DNA of 64,000 nt from Sambucus nigra. Taxonomy: Eukaryota > Streptophyta > Magnoliopsida > Dipsacales > Adoxaceae. Shown here one piece after another: positions 36,795-48,110 of the stretch (position 1 is its first letter; every line of letters begins with the position of its first letter). The translations under genes and the position numbers were made by a program. The notes beneath the pieces are model-generated. The model searched no databases. It was not told the DNA's origin and saw nothing but the letters and a program-made list of their open reading frames with translations. The DNA lies in NCBI GenBank assembly GCA_949130495.1, contig OX422207.1, positions 370,719,868-370,783,867 on the forward strand, in the 5' to 3' direction.

Positions 36795-37879
36795 CTAGGA
36801 AATATGAAATACATCGTGAATCCGATGCAAATGCTCCGGTAACCCTAGTCTATACGCAACCGGTCCAATTCGCTCAATAATAGGAAATGGTCCCACATAT
36901 CTCGATGCCAACTTACCTTTCTTCCCGAAATGCATAATCCCCTTCATAGGATATACTCTGAGCAAAACCTGGTCCCCCACTTGGAACTCCCTGAAGAACC
37001 TCTTCGCATCAGCATAGCTCTTCTGCCGATCCTGAGCTACTCGAATGCGACTCCGAATCAATTATTTCCTCGCCGAAGTATCCTGAATCACTTCCAGCCC
37101 AAGTAGTTTGTTGTCCCCCACCTCTAACCAACATGCTGGGGAACGACAAGGTCTACCGTACAACGCCTCAAATGGAGCCATGCCAATGGTGAACTGGTAG
37201 GAGTTGTTGTAAGCAAACTCCACCAATGGAAGATACTGCTCCCATCCACCCCTAAAATGAATGATGCACATACGTAGCATGTCCTCCAACATCTGGTTTG
37301 TATGCTCGGTTTGCCCGTCGGTCTGCGGGTGATACGCCGTACTCAATCGCAATTCCGTGCCCATGGCCTCCTCAAAACTCTCTCAAAATCGCGAAACAAA
37401 AATCTTGTCTCTGTCAGACACGATATTTAGGGGCACACCGTGAAGTCTCACTATCTCTGCAATAAAGAGCTGGGCAACTGTCCCGTACTATAATCTGTCC
37501 TTACGGGTAGAAAATGAGCGACTTTGGTAAACCTGTCCATAATTACCCAAATGGATTCGTGACCTCTCTGTGACGTAGGCAACCCCGTGATAAAATCCAT
37601 GGATATGCTCTCCCACAACCACATTGGGACCTCCAATGGTTGTAGAAGTCCTGCCGGTCTCTGATGATCGACTTTTACTAGCTGACAAGTGGCGCATTTT
37701 GATACAAACACGGCAATATCTCTCTTCATCCCACTCCACCAATACTGTCGTCTCATGTCTTGGTACATTTTTTCCCCACCGAGATGTACCGCGAACCGTG
37801 AGCCGTGCGACTCTGCCATCACCTCGTGCCGCAATTCCTCCCCTTCTGGAACTACCAATCTCCCATTGAAGCGTAATCC
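36795..37879 (-). pseudogene. Integrase of the Tekay polyprotein (frameshift and stops)
   Basis: The N-terminal HHCC zinc-binding motif is intact (H in ESHG, H in FAVHL, then CATC). The catalytic core shows Asp in SISMDF, Asp in VSDRD and the TAYHPQTDGQTE segment. The C-terminal part has [11 protein letters not shown] and [15 protein letters not shown] one-base loss near 37,474 shifts the frame. Nonsense codons sit at 37,383-37,385 (TGA where FWES is expected), 37,062-37,064 and 36,795-36,797. Integrase would insert the cDNA and make the 5-bp duplication seen around this element. It is inactive as encoded. Confidence 0.93.
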
Positions 37880-38088
37880 CCCGTCTGAGCTAACGGTATA
37901 GGACTCGGCTCCCTCTGCTAATAATCGAACTATCTGTTCCTGACAGAACGAGTCATTTGCTTGTGCCCTTACTATCGTCGTGACAATCTGCGTTGTTACA
38001 GTCATCACAGACATCAATAATTGGTCCACTGTATCTTGGTGTCCCAACTCCTTCCACTTGGCCTTCCACACCCCTGTCACCTCATCTA

Positions 38089-38443
38089 CTGGCCTAAGGC
38101 TCAACGCGTCTGCTACCACATTAGCCTTCCCCGGGTGATACTGGATATCGAACTGATAATCCTTCACGAACTCAAGCCACCTCCGTTTCCGCATATTCAA
38201 CTCCTTATGCGTGAATAGGTACTGTAGGGACTTATGGTCTGTGAACAATCGAAACTTCTCCCCCAAAAGGTAATGTCTCCATATCTGAAGGGCAAATACA
38301 ACTGCCGCCAACTCCAAGTCATGAGTGGGGTAATTCTTCTCATGAGGCTTAAGCTTACGGGAAGCAGAAGCTATGGCCTGACTCTCCTGCTGTAATACAC
38401 CTCCAAGTCCTTGCAAGGACGCATCAGTGTAAACTAGATACTC
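38089..38443 (-). pseudogene. RNase H of the Tekay polyprotein
   Basis: The acidic catalytic residues are present in order: D in YTDAS, E in HDLELAAV, D in FTDHKSL and D in VADAL. The open stretch continues from the end of RT without a break in frame. It would degrade the RNA strand of the RNA-DNA hybrid and spare the polypurine tract that primes plus-strand synthesis. The domain looks intact but lies between nonsense codons elsewhere in the polyprotein. Confidence 0.93.
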
Positions 38444-38619
38444 AACTCCTGATATCGGCAATGCTAACACAGGTGTTGAGGTCAACTTATCCTTCAACTC
38501 ATCAAATGCTAACTGACAGGCATCACTCCAGATGAATGACACACCCTTACGAGTCAGATGTGTCAAAGGACCTGCTATCTTCGAAAATCCCCAAATAAAC
38601 CTCCTGTAGTATCCTGCTA

Positions 38620-39430
38620 GTCCCAAGAAACTACGGATCTCTGTCGGTGTCGTGGGCTGTCCCCACTCCCTCACCGCGGATAATTTCCCCGGATCAACAG
38701 ATATCCCCCGGTCGGAAATAATATGTCCCAAAAATTGGACCTCCTTCAGCCAAAACCCGCACTTCTCATACTTTGCATATTGCTCGTTCTGACGTAGCGT
38801 CTAAAAAACTTGCCTCAAATGCTCGGCGTGATCCTCCTCTGTCTGGGAGTAAACCAGAATATCATCGATGAAGACAATGACAAACTGATCTAGGAAATCC
38901 CTAAACTCCCTATTCATCAAGTCCATAAACACTGCTAGAGCGTTGGTCAAACCAAAAGGCATAACCCGAAACTCGTAAGAAACATATCTCGTTAAGAACG
39001 CAGTCTTCGAGACATCCTCTTCCCTGATACGCAACTGATGGTATCCCGATCGCAAATCAATCTTTGAGAAGAAATAAGCTCCTCTCAACTGGTCGAATAA
39101 GTCATCGATTCGAGGCAACGGATACTTATTCCGTATCGTGACCTTATTCAACTCTCGGTAATCCACACACAATCTCAGTGAACCATCTCTCTTCTTCATG
39201 AACAACACAGGGGCACCCCACGGCGAAGTACTCCTCCGTATAAACCCCTGACCCAACAACTTTTCAATCTGATCCCATAGCTCTCGCATCTCTCCCGGAG
39301 CCATACGGTACGGTGCGCGTGCTATAGGTCTCGTACCTGTTAATAAGTCTATGACAAAGTCTATCTCTCGATTGGGTGATAGGCCTGGTATCTCCTGAAA
39401 CACATCTGAGTACTCCCTAACAACTGGGAT
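38620..39430 (-). pseudogene. Reverse transcriptase of the Tekay polyprotein (one stop)
   Basis: Classical RT blocks appear in order: [57 protein letters not shown] and the catalytic FIDD (near 38,866). The last is a variant of the usual YXDD box, and FXDD is common in this family. A TAG at 38,801-38,803 cuts the palm/thumb region. Reading continues in the same frame through LGHIISDRG and [13 protein letters not shown]. The enzyme copies element RNA from the tRNA-Met primer. Confidence 0.93.
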
Positions 39431-39508
39431 CAAATCTAAAGGAATCACAACCTCCTTAGAGGTATCCTCCTCTATGTAGTACAAATGAGCGGTCGAACCT
39501 CCCTCTGG

Positions 39509-39868
39509 GCGAGGCATCGCCACTACAAACATCTCTTGCCCCGGAATGGAAAAAACAATGCTCCCACCGAAGCAATCAATCATGGCTCTATAATCAGCGA
39601 GACAATCCATACCGATAATCACATCGTGCACATGCATATATAGTACCAACATGTCTGCAGGTAATACCAAATTACCAATCTCTACCCCCACTCCCCGGCA
39701 TATAAAGAAAATAAGTGACCCACTCCCCAATGGTGAGTCTACACACGTCATTGTGCTCTCTGCAGTGGCTAACAAACCTAAGGATTTTGCAAAATGTGTA
39801 GCTATAAAACAATGCATTGCCCCCGTATCAAACAAAACCCGACCCATAGTGCCATGGATAGGAAACAT
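39509..39868 (-). pseudogene. Aspartic protease of the Tekay polyprotein
   Basis: The active-site motif LFDTGA (Asp near 39,829) is followed by CFIATHFA, and a later [11 protein letters not shown] segment corresponds to the conserved ILGMDWL region. It would cleave the gag-pol polyprotein. It is in the same frame as the gag start and RT. The Met at 39,868 only marks the longest open stretch and is not a true start. Confidence 0.88.
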
Positions 39869-41176
39869 ACCCTCAATCGTGGGTGGGGCCTGTCGAGCTG
39901 CTGCCTCGTGGATGTTATAGACACGTCCATACTGTAACTGCCCCTACTACACAGGAACTGCTGGAATGGCTGGAAGTGCTGGCACCTGGGCTGGAGCTGG
40001 GAGGGCAGGTGGAAAAAAGTGGCCTCAGTGGCTCATGTGAAGCACCCTGCTGCTGCTGCGGGGCCCTGCCCCTATCAGGACAGTCCTGGCATTTATGGCC
40101 AGTCTTGCCACAAACGAAACACTTCCCCGGGAAGTTCCCCCCTCTCTGTCCTTGCCACCCCCGGCCCTGGTTGCCGTTACCATTCCTCCACTGGCCCTGC
40201 TGGCCCTGCTGTAACTGTTGTTGACCATTCTGACCCTGCTGGTTCTGATGGCCGTTCGGACCTTGATGGCCCTGCTGGAAACCTCCCTGTACGTGCCTAA
40301 AATTTCCCGACCTGAACCTCTTGTGATCCCCTGGTGGGAACCCTGGTCGCCCTGTCTCTGCCCCTGAACAGATTGTGCCCCACTGGCACCATTTCCTCCA
40401 GTCCTGCCCTAATGGCTAGACTCTCTCGATTTCTTTCCCTCAGCTATGTGAAAGCGGTGATCCTGGCAGTGTAACAGTGCAGCGTTAACCACATCAGAGT
40501 AAGTGGCCAACGATAGGTTCCCCAAAAAATGCTGACGAATCCTCCAAGTCAACCCGTCTGTAAATTTTTGTATCTTCTTCTCCTTTGTCGGTATCTCATC
40601 CGGAACAATGTTTAGAAGATTAGTGAATTCGGCTTCATACTCGGCCACAGTCTTACCCTCCTGCTTGAGGCTCATCAACTTCCTCCTCATCTCCGTGTGA
40701 ACAGCTGACGGAAAGTATTTGCGGTCGAACCGCACCTAAAACTCCTGGATGGTGAGAGTATCTCTCTCCTCCATGGTGGTAATAGACTCCCACCACTGCA
40801 GTGCAGACCCCACTAGCTTAAAGGTAGCTAGTATCTGCTTCTGGAAATCGATGCACTCATACATCCTCAGGTGCCGCTGAATATCCTTCCTCCACTGACT
40901 CAAAACCACTACATCGGAGCTACCAGCGAACTTCGGTGGGTGTGCTTTCTGAAAAGCATCACGTACACGTTCCCAAGCAGACGGGAATGCATGTGCCTAA
41001 ACTGGCGCGGCTATCGGCTCCTGAGGTGGTGCCTGCTGAACTACGGCTAGTGAGGCATTTACCGCCTGAGCCACAATGGCTGCAACTTCGGCGGCATTCA
41101 TCGTGCCCTGAACTGGTGCGGGCTGTGGTTCTAGCGTTGCATCCCTGGGAATCCTTTGTGCACGTCGTGGAGGCAT
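39869..41176 (-). pseudogene. Gag of the Tekay polyprotein (stops and frameshifts)
   Basis: The proposed start is ATG at 41,176-41,174 (MPPRRAQRIPRD), one base after a splice-acceptor-like TTGTTTTAG and about 180 bp after the PBS. The capsid part reads KFAGSSDVVVLSQWRKDI, ALQWWESI and the RKYFPSAVHTEM / VAEYEAEFTNL / RIRQHFLGNLS series. A canonical CCHC zinc knuckle CFVCGKTGHKCQDC lies at about 40,080-40,121. TAG codons at 40,997-40,999, 40,736-40,738 and 40,409-40,411 interrupt it, and the knuckle is out of frame with the start, so at least two indels lie in the low-complexity region. Gag forms the virus-like particle and packages RNA. Confidence 0.9.
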
Positions 41177-41184
41177 TCTAAAAC
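41174..41184 (-). promoter_or_regulatory. Candidate splice acceptor and gag start
   Basis: The minus strand reads a T-rich tract then GTTTTAG, A, ATG. The AG is one base from the gag ATG, as expected for an intron that ends just before the coding region. Confidence 0.4.
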
Positions 41185-41346
41185 AAGAATAAAGTCTATA
41201 AGTTCGCAGTTATAAACTCAAAATAGCTGAAGAATGTAGCATAAACAAAAGAATACAACAGTCGTAAAATATAGGGATCTACATCAAAGAAAGCTTAGCG
41301 GAAACATAATAAGCCATACAGATCCTAAAGGACACTAGAACCTGAT

Positions 41347-41358
41347 GCTCTGATACCA
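41347..41358 (-). promoter_or_regulatory. Tekay primer-binding site
   Basis: The minus strand TGGTATCAGAGC is an exact plant initiator-Met PBS, two bases from the LTR end at 41,361. Confidence 0.95.
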
Positions 41359-42990
41359 CATGTGACACCCTGACTAATTAAATATCGGGTAGCTACTCCT
41401 TCATTAAATTAATACAAAATGCCAAGTTGGTCCAGTTAATAGCACCACTGTCGAAAACATTTTAATGATTACTAACCACCTAGTATTTAAAAAGTAAGTT
41501 GCAAAATTTTAATTTAAGTCTGATTAACATACAATAAAAGAATAATGGAAGAACAACATAATCCATTCATCATAACTAAGCAATATAATAACCAACAAAA
41601 TAATAAGAAAGTCCAGAGGAAAACTCCTCACAACAATCCCACAAATGAAAATAATACAACAAGTATGAATCCTGAATAAATTACATGCCAAAAGTCTGAA
41701 TAACTGGAATAAATGAAAAGTCTCTAGAAGGAATGGGCGACATGACCTGCAACTGGTAAATGCTGACTATAGAGTCAAGATAGATGAAGCGTCTACAAGT
41801 AAAGCCCTGTAACTCCCACAAACAGCTACAACTCGTCACCTGAATGAGGATCCTAAGCATGGTGTCCTTGTGGCTGGGCACCTAAAAATGGTTTTTACCA
41901 AAATAGATTTGAAAGCAAATGGGTCAGAGCCCGAAAGTGGAAATCATTTTAAAAAAAACAGCAAGTGATTTAATAACATTAAAACATTAAATGCAAAATA
42001 CATGTTAGGACGTGCACTTACATGAAATTCTCACCTCTCGACTACATGTGCACTCCTAACGTACCTTACCCATGTAAATGACATATATATCTAACCAAAA
42101 CGTAATAAGTTCTACCCCTTACTACTCGATCCCCATAATGCATTCTAGCATTATCAATTAAATAGAGGGCTTTACTTAAACTCAGATTCTCAATTAGTAA
42201 TAGAATTTCACTATAAATTAAACCGTTATGTTTTCTCAAAACATTACCATAATTATATTACAATACCAACAACAAAGTTTCCATTAATTAAGTGTATATT
42301 ATTCGCGTCATAATATACAATATAAGCACCCCGAGACTAGCTGCGGTGCACACATACTCTGCTATCCATCCCGGTACACCACGTACATAAGGATCACGCA
42401 TTCCAAATCTCTCAGGAATCCTTCACATATAACAACAATCACAAACAATGGAGGTGAACACAGTCACATCACATGGGTCACGCACATACCTACGCTCCCA
42501 CGATCAGCAGACTTATTAACATCCCAATAAGCCCTTCTCTGACCTATGTTCTCGAGGTACGAATCTAAATCCGGGCAACACAAAAATTCGAGGGCCCTAA
42601 GAGAACGTAAACCTCCCGTGATAGCAAGTATGGTAGGTATGTCATACACATAAAATCATATACATATACTAAGTATGCACACATCTTAGTAATCACCATA
42701 ATATATTTTTAGTGCATATCTCATTCTCGTACCGACATATAATGCTACACAATTTATATGTTCCCGGTTAATATAATTTATAGGCCGACAATAGTCCTCG
42801 CATCGTAATAGACACTCACGTCCTAATTCATAATTTCCCCTTTGGTTCGAACTACACTTCTAGGTTTTACTCATCGTTATATCCCAAATATCCCAAATAT
42901 ATCAAATAATCATCAAGTAAGTGTTATCTCTACATATAAACAAGGTTACGGGACACGCGAAATCAAAACAGGCTAAAAAGCCTAAACTGT

Positions 42991-43186
42991 CAACTCGTTA
43001 GAAGTCTCATTCTAACGAGGCTGTTCGAACGAGAGTTCGTTCGAACGAAGTGGACCTTCTAACGAGGTCTTGTTCGAACGAAAGTCATTGAACGAACACC
43101 CCTCTCATTAAAAGTCAAACTATCAACTCGTTAGAAGCTCGTTCGAACGAGCTTGTTCAAACGACCTGGGCAGGTCTTCTAACCAG
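42991..43186. repeat. TCGTTCGAACGA palindrome array, Tekay 5' LTR
   Basis: Longer version of the array at 35,256, with about 60 bp more, containing extra GTTCGAACGA words and CTCGTTAGAAG/CTTCTAACGAG arms. Confidence 0.9.
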
Positions 43187-43945
43187 TGGCCAGCTTCGAG
43201 CCCAGATTTTTCCTATATCGTTTTTCCAACTTTTCTTCCTCTCCAAACTCATCTAAACATCAATCCAACCATTGTACATGGGTTCTAATCATTCCTAAAC
43301 ATACTTAGGTTATATATTCACGTTTATATAGGGCCAATTCTTCCTAAACATCATTGAATCATCAAATCCCTTCATTTATCCCCAAATCATATGAACATGA
43401 ACCCTAAAATTTTTAAATCACCAATGGGTATAATTAAATCCGTTTTTGTTATGAACAAGGTGTATTTCCATCAGAATAATCCTCCTAACACAATTCTACA
43501 TGCAATCCTTTCATCAAAATATAAAGTTCTAATTCCAAATAATGGGTTCTTATCAAACTCCCAAGAACAATACAAATTTTGTCTATTTCCTACGCATGGA
43601 AGAAACATTCTTTGTAATAAACGAAATTAAACCACTTTCCTTTGATATATCTCTAATTTTGATGACGAATTGATGAGTTTCTCCCTCTCTCTCTGCAGAA
43701 TTTTCCTCTCTCTACAAGCTCTTCTTCTCCAAAGTGAATGGTGGCTAGGGTTTGCCTTAGGAACTCTTTTGGAACTAATTTCAATAACCTCCATATCCCA
43801 TAAGCTCATAAGGTGTAGTTAGTGGGTTTAGTGGGTAATTAACAAGTCAGATTTTTAACTCTAATTTTCGTGGGTTTTAATTCCCAAAAATCCAAATTAC
43901 CAAACTACCCTTACACGTTGTCGGTATGGCCTAAAAATGCCCCGG

Positions 43946-43965
43946 GACCCAAACTAAACCCCCGG
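43946..43965 (-). promoter_or_regulatory. Conserved U3 box in Tekay 5' LTR
   Basis: GACCCAAACTAAACCCCCGG. Being in the 5' LTR, this copy would act on transcription of the element if it is regulatory. Confidence 0.5.
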
Positions 43966-44305
43966 CTAGTGTTTTTTGACTATTTCGACCCTTTCGGATG
44001 CGTTGGTGCACTCAAAATGACCATACGGTTAATATAAATGAAATTCACTTTTTTAATTAATATAATTATATTCCTGACGCGACTATCACACGCGTCTCAA
44101 CAAAATTTCTCAAATTTCCGTATATCAATCTCATGAAAAATTTCATAATTTCCATATCCATATATAATCATATATACACATTATAATCAAATACCAACTC
44201 GCATCTCGTTAGTATTTTAATCCGGATTAATTTCCAATTAATACACATTTAATTCAATTAATCCCATAAATAAATATCACCAAAAATATGGGGTATTACA
44301 AGGTA

Positions 44306-45440
44306 TTCTTGTAGAACCGATGAATACAAATATAAAATGTACTCATGCATTCGATGATGCTCATTATGAGTAAGATCAGGCTATTGTTACACCTACCACT
44401 GAGATTCCTCAAGTGACTACTACTATGAGGAATTTCGTTAGGGGACAAGTTTTCACTAGATCTGTCTTGGCTCCCAACTAAACGACTAATCTCATAGATA
44501 ATTTTATGGAGTTTTATCAAAGCCAATAAGTAATGATGATGTTTGGGTCCACGATAAATCCTAGTTCCTTCATTACACCAACAGTGCAATCAGATGATCC
44601 TCTAATGGGAATTTTCATTACACCTCCAAGTCCAGATTTTCCCATTATGGTCGATCTTTCTCCTGCTATAATGCCAACAGTTGAAGCTCTAATTGCCATT
44701 ACTTCTTTAATTATGGTTACTCTACCAGAGACCAAAATAGTGAAAACAGGTGTCCCACTCTCTTTAACCATTAAAGAGGTAAAGAGGGAGATGATGATGG
44801 TGTTGGTGTCATCCTCACAAAAATTTATTGAGGCATCATCTATTTATGATGGTTTTCAAACCTCCTATCAAGAGGAGTACAATGATGAAACTTATCCCGA
44901 GGGTTACATTCTTCCAATCTTTAAGAAGTTTAACAGGAAATGAGGCGATCCAAAAGAACACTTGACAAGATTTGTGGAGCATCTAGGTACTCATTAAAAT
45001 AATAAAATACCGCATCCAAAGGAGTTTTCAAAATCTCTCACTAACGAAGCTTACACATGGTATTAATACTTAGTCCCAAGGAGTGTGTATATGGGAGATG
45101 ATATCAATGTGAAATTTCTTTAGAAATTATTCTTGGCAGGTGATGAGTTTACTTTGGCCCAGCTTTCTCATGATAAGCAAAGGCTAGCTGAGGAGTTAAT
45201 GTCTTACATAATAAAATTTAGAGAAAGATCTCTAGATTTACGAGAAGATGGAATGTAAGGGAAACTCCTTCAAATTTTTACATAATGTTTCTTACCATAG
45301 TTTTTTTGTCATTTGATAAATGAAACTAGAGAATGAACACTCAAATCCTTCATGAGAGAAGACAAAAATATCATATTGGTCATTTGAACTCTTCCAATCA
45401 TAACCAATGTTTCATGGAAGCAACCAGTCAACCAATCAGT
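44306..45440 (+). pseudogene. Tat-like gag (decayed)
   Basis: An open stretch of 136 codons from 44,533 ends YILPIFKKFNRK. Past a TGA, the same frame reads GDPKEHLTRFVEHL, then NEAYTWY and FLAGDEFTLAQL, matching the capsid region of Tat/Ogre gag proteins. Several further stops follow. It sits directly after the Tekay insertion and continues the element whose PBS is at 33,543. Gag would form particles, but this copy is dead. Confidence 0.75.
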
Positions 45441-45503
45441 TGGAGGAACCTAGTTTTCACAAGCCAACTATGCTGATGGAGGTAGAGAAGTAGGTAATAA
45501 TGA

Positions 45504-45534
<31 letters not shown>

Positions 45535-45608
45535 AAGAAGAAGAAGAAGAAGAAGAAGAAGAAGAAGAAGAAGAAGAAGAAGAAGAAGAAGAAGAAGAAG
45601 AAGAAGAA
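45504..45608. repeat. (AAG)n microsatellite, about 35 units
   Basis: A nearly pure AAG/GAA run of about 105 bp, ending in AAAAAGAAGAG, inside the Tat-like element between gag and protease. In the plus frame it would encode lysines. Confidence 0.97.
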
Positions 45609-46348
45609 AAAGAAGAGAATGTTTGATTGTGAGGATCTACCTCCATTTTCTTGTAGCATTAAATAAGTAATGAGTTATTACAATACAATGTTGGGTGATG
45701 GATTAATTTTTCCACCCATAAATTCTCCGTTTTATGATAAAGTGGCGAACATTAAAGATTATCCAAACTATTGCCAGATCCATTGGTGCATAGGTTATAA
45801 CATGATTTCATGCTTTACTATGGGGAAGATAAACAAATAACACTTGCTGGCATGGAATCTACAGATTCCTCAATGCAATGCTAATAACAATCCATTGCCA
45901 ACCCATAGGGTACACATAGTCGTCGCATTTGATGAGGAAGCATAAGGTCGAACGAAAGGAGGAGAAAATTTCAATCTACTTAAGATAGTTTTTTACAAGG
46001 AATGTTTATTGTGTTTATTGTCTACAATGATCCAAGTGGTAGAGATAACACGCAAGATTGTCAGGTATATGAATATTAGGTAGATCTATGGATTATTAAG
46101 TCGTATTGAAATCACTAAAAATTTTATGGTTCTTCGATTAGGTTTGGATGCCTCCAGAAATAAGGATGGATATAACTTAAGCCAATTTGTATATCGCGAA
46201 GAAGAATGTTCTTTCATCGTTGAGGTGGAAAGGACCTATGGTCAGGTTGATTACAAAGTTTATGTCTCAGATCACTTTCTCATTTGCATACAAATCAATA
46301 AGGTTCCCCCAAAATAAACTTTTGTACGAGACAATATGATTCAACGGA
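45609..46348 (+). pseudogene. Tat-like element, gag-protease linker (decayed)
   Basis: Stop-ridden plus-strand sequence between gag and protease. Short frames such as 46,126-46,317 have no clear similarity. Confidence 0.45.
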
Positions 46349-46800
46349 ACAAGCTTTTCTAGAGCTTTGTTAGATGGGCATGCTTTGGTGAACATCATAC
46401 CTACTAGCTTATTTTATGAATCTAAAATCTCATAAACAAGGTTGGTTGAAATACCACTTTCAATATCAGGTTATGACAATGAAACATATGAGTTCATTAG
46501 CTATGTGAATATTGGACTAACATTAGGTAATCTAATATCACACCTTAAATTCTACGTGATTGATCGAGCTACCTCATACCATTTGTTAATTGGGAGAGTT
46601 TGGATGCACAACCATGGTTTGGTTCCTTCAACATACCATCAATGTGCAAAAGTTAACGTCAATGGAACGAAGATTATGATATGAGCTTCCAAAAAGCCTT
46701 TTGTAAAGTATTACGTAGATTTAGTGGATGTTTCCTTCTACATGGAGTTAAATGAGGAATCATGTACCCTCACGGGGAATATTGAAGGTGTGTGAGTTTC
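46349..46800 (+). pseudogene. Tat-like protease (active site altered)
   Basis: The frame around 46,350-46,430 reads ALLDGHALVNIIPTSLFYE, where the family has an Asp-Ser/Asn-Gly motif before the VN-IP segment. A residue of the catalytic triad is missing. The following 80 codons (46,442-46,684) include FYVIDRATSYHLLIGRVWMH and PSTYHQCAKV, very close to the Tat consensus. A frame change or stop separates the two halves. Proteolysis of gag-pol would not occur. Confidence 0.78.
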
Positions 46801-47619
46801 CTCTATCAAAGATAGATTAGGACCTATGAGATCGCTAAAGGAAGAATTCAAAGTAGCTCTGCAAGTGAGAGAGTAAAGGAAGGTTAATTATAAACCTCAT
46901 TATATCTCTCAATAACTTAGAGAAAGAATTAAGCAAAGGATAGATCCAATAAAATAAGAGGTGAAGCAAAATAGTGCACTGAGAATAAATAATAGACCAG
47001 CGATGGAGTAGCTGAAAAACTGTAAGAAAAGAAGGTCACCACCAGCTTCTTCACGATAATACAAGAAGGTGGTACTCAATGATGGAAGGGTGATATATCC
47101 CCTTTGAAGGTGGAGCGAGAAGCTGGAGATTCTGAAGAAGATGACCCTGAGTATGAGCATATTTTGATTGATAATCAAGGATAGTGTCTTTTGATAAATA
47201 ATTAAAACATTCAAGAATATGGGTGGAAGAGGTTGAAGATGAGATTGAATGCATGAAAGATCATCCAAAACCATAAATTTAAGAGCTAGAGAAGGTGGAT
47301 TTAGTTTAGGATGGTGATGAACCAAAGCTAATCGTTTCTTTAAAAGAACTGGAAGACGTGAAAAAGATGAAGTTGATCAAGATCATTCGAGAATTTAAAG
47401 AATTTTTGTGATAAAATACAATGAGATGCTTGGGTTGGATCAAGAATTGAGTTGCCATAATTTGAACACCCTACCTTCAACAATATTGATCAAGCAGTCA
47501 GCCATAATACACAAGCCTAAACTAAACCTCAAAATCAAGGCTGAAGTGGAACAGTTGCAAACTGCCAGATTTATAATCTAATTTAACTTTCCAGTATTGT
47601 TCTAATAAGGAAGAAAGAT
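46801..47619 (+). other. Tat-like protease-RT spacer (decayed)
   Basis: No domain recognised. Position between protease and RT suggests the linker region of the Tat polyprotein. Confidence 0.4.
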
Positions 47620-48110
47620 AAAACACAAATTCCATTTGTCTTGACATTAGAGATATTAATAGAGCTTTCCCCCAAGGATGTGTTCCCTCTACCTTCAATT
47701 GATTTAATGGTTGGTCGTGAGATGTATAACTTTATGGATGGCTATGTGGGCTATAACTAGATCAAGATGGATCTGGATGATGTAAAGAAGACAACATTTA
47801 AAAATCCTTTAGGCAATTTCATGTACAATGTAATGCCCTTTGGTTTGAAAAATTGCAAGACAACTTATCGGAGGGAAATAATGGTTAATTTTAACAACTT
47901 TTTACATGATATTGTGTAATTTTATCTGGACGACTTGGTCATCAAATCAAAGAAGGAGGATTCTCATTTAGCTAATTTGAGAAGATGTCTTAAGAGATGA
48001 AGAAAGTAAAAGCTAAATACGAACCCACTCAAGTGTGTCTTTGTTGTAAGTAGTGGGAAATTCTTGGGTTTTATGGTTAATCGGTAAGGAGTACAGATGG
48101 ACCAAAGTAA
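47620..48110 (+). pseudogene. Tat-like reverse transcriptase (decayed)
   Basis: Traceable blocks in order are PKDVFPLPSIDLMV, NFMDGYVGYN, IKMDLDDVKKTTF, MYNVMPFGLKNCKTTY, FYLDDLVIKSKKE (the YXDD box as YLDD) and KCVFVVSSGKFLGFMV. In-frame stops follow GYN and HDIV. The phrasing GFMV after the catalytic motif is characteristic of Tat-lineage RT rather than chromoviruses. Confidence 0.85.

Larger units (their letters stand above)
33565..44300 (-). mobile_element. Structurally complete Tekay-like chromovirus (10.7 kb)
   Basis: Two near-identical 2.94-kb LTRs flank PBS, gag-pol and polypurine tract in the right order, and the whole is bracketed by the perfect duplication AGGTA (33,560-33,564 and 44,301-44,305). 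Domain order gag, protease, RT, RNase H, integrase, chromodomain makes it a Ty3/gypsy chromovirus. Long LTRs and the Met PBS point to the Tekay/Del clade. LTR similarity suggests a fairly recent insertion, but the polyprotein has several nonsense codons and at least one frameshift, so this copy cannot make its own proteins. It split a Tat-like element just after its PBS. Confidence 0.95.
41361..44300 (-). repeat. Tekay 5' LTR
   Basis: 2,940 bp from TGTGACACCC to GGTATTACA, followed by the second AGGTA duplication. It is the 5' LTR because the PBS adjoins its left edge. Confidence 0.95.

Noticed and set aside
33565..44300. An intact autonomous retrotransposon
   Set aside because: Structure and LTRs are complete, but gag-pol has several stops and frameshifts.
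45428..45659. Poly-Ser and poly-Phe frames on the minus strand
   Set aside because: Artefacts of the AAG microsatellite read in two frames.
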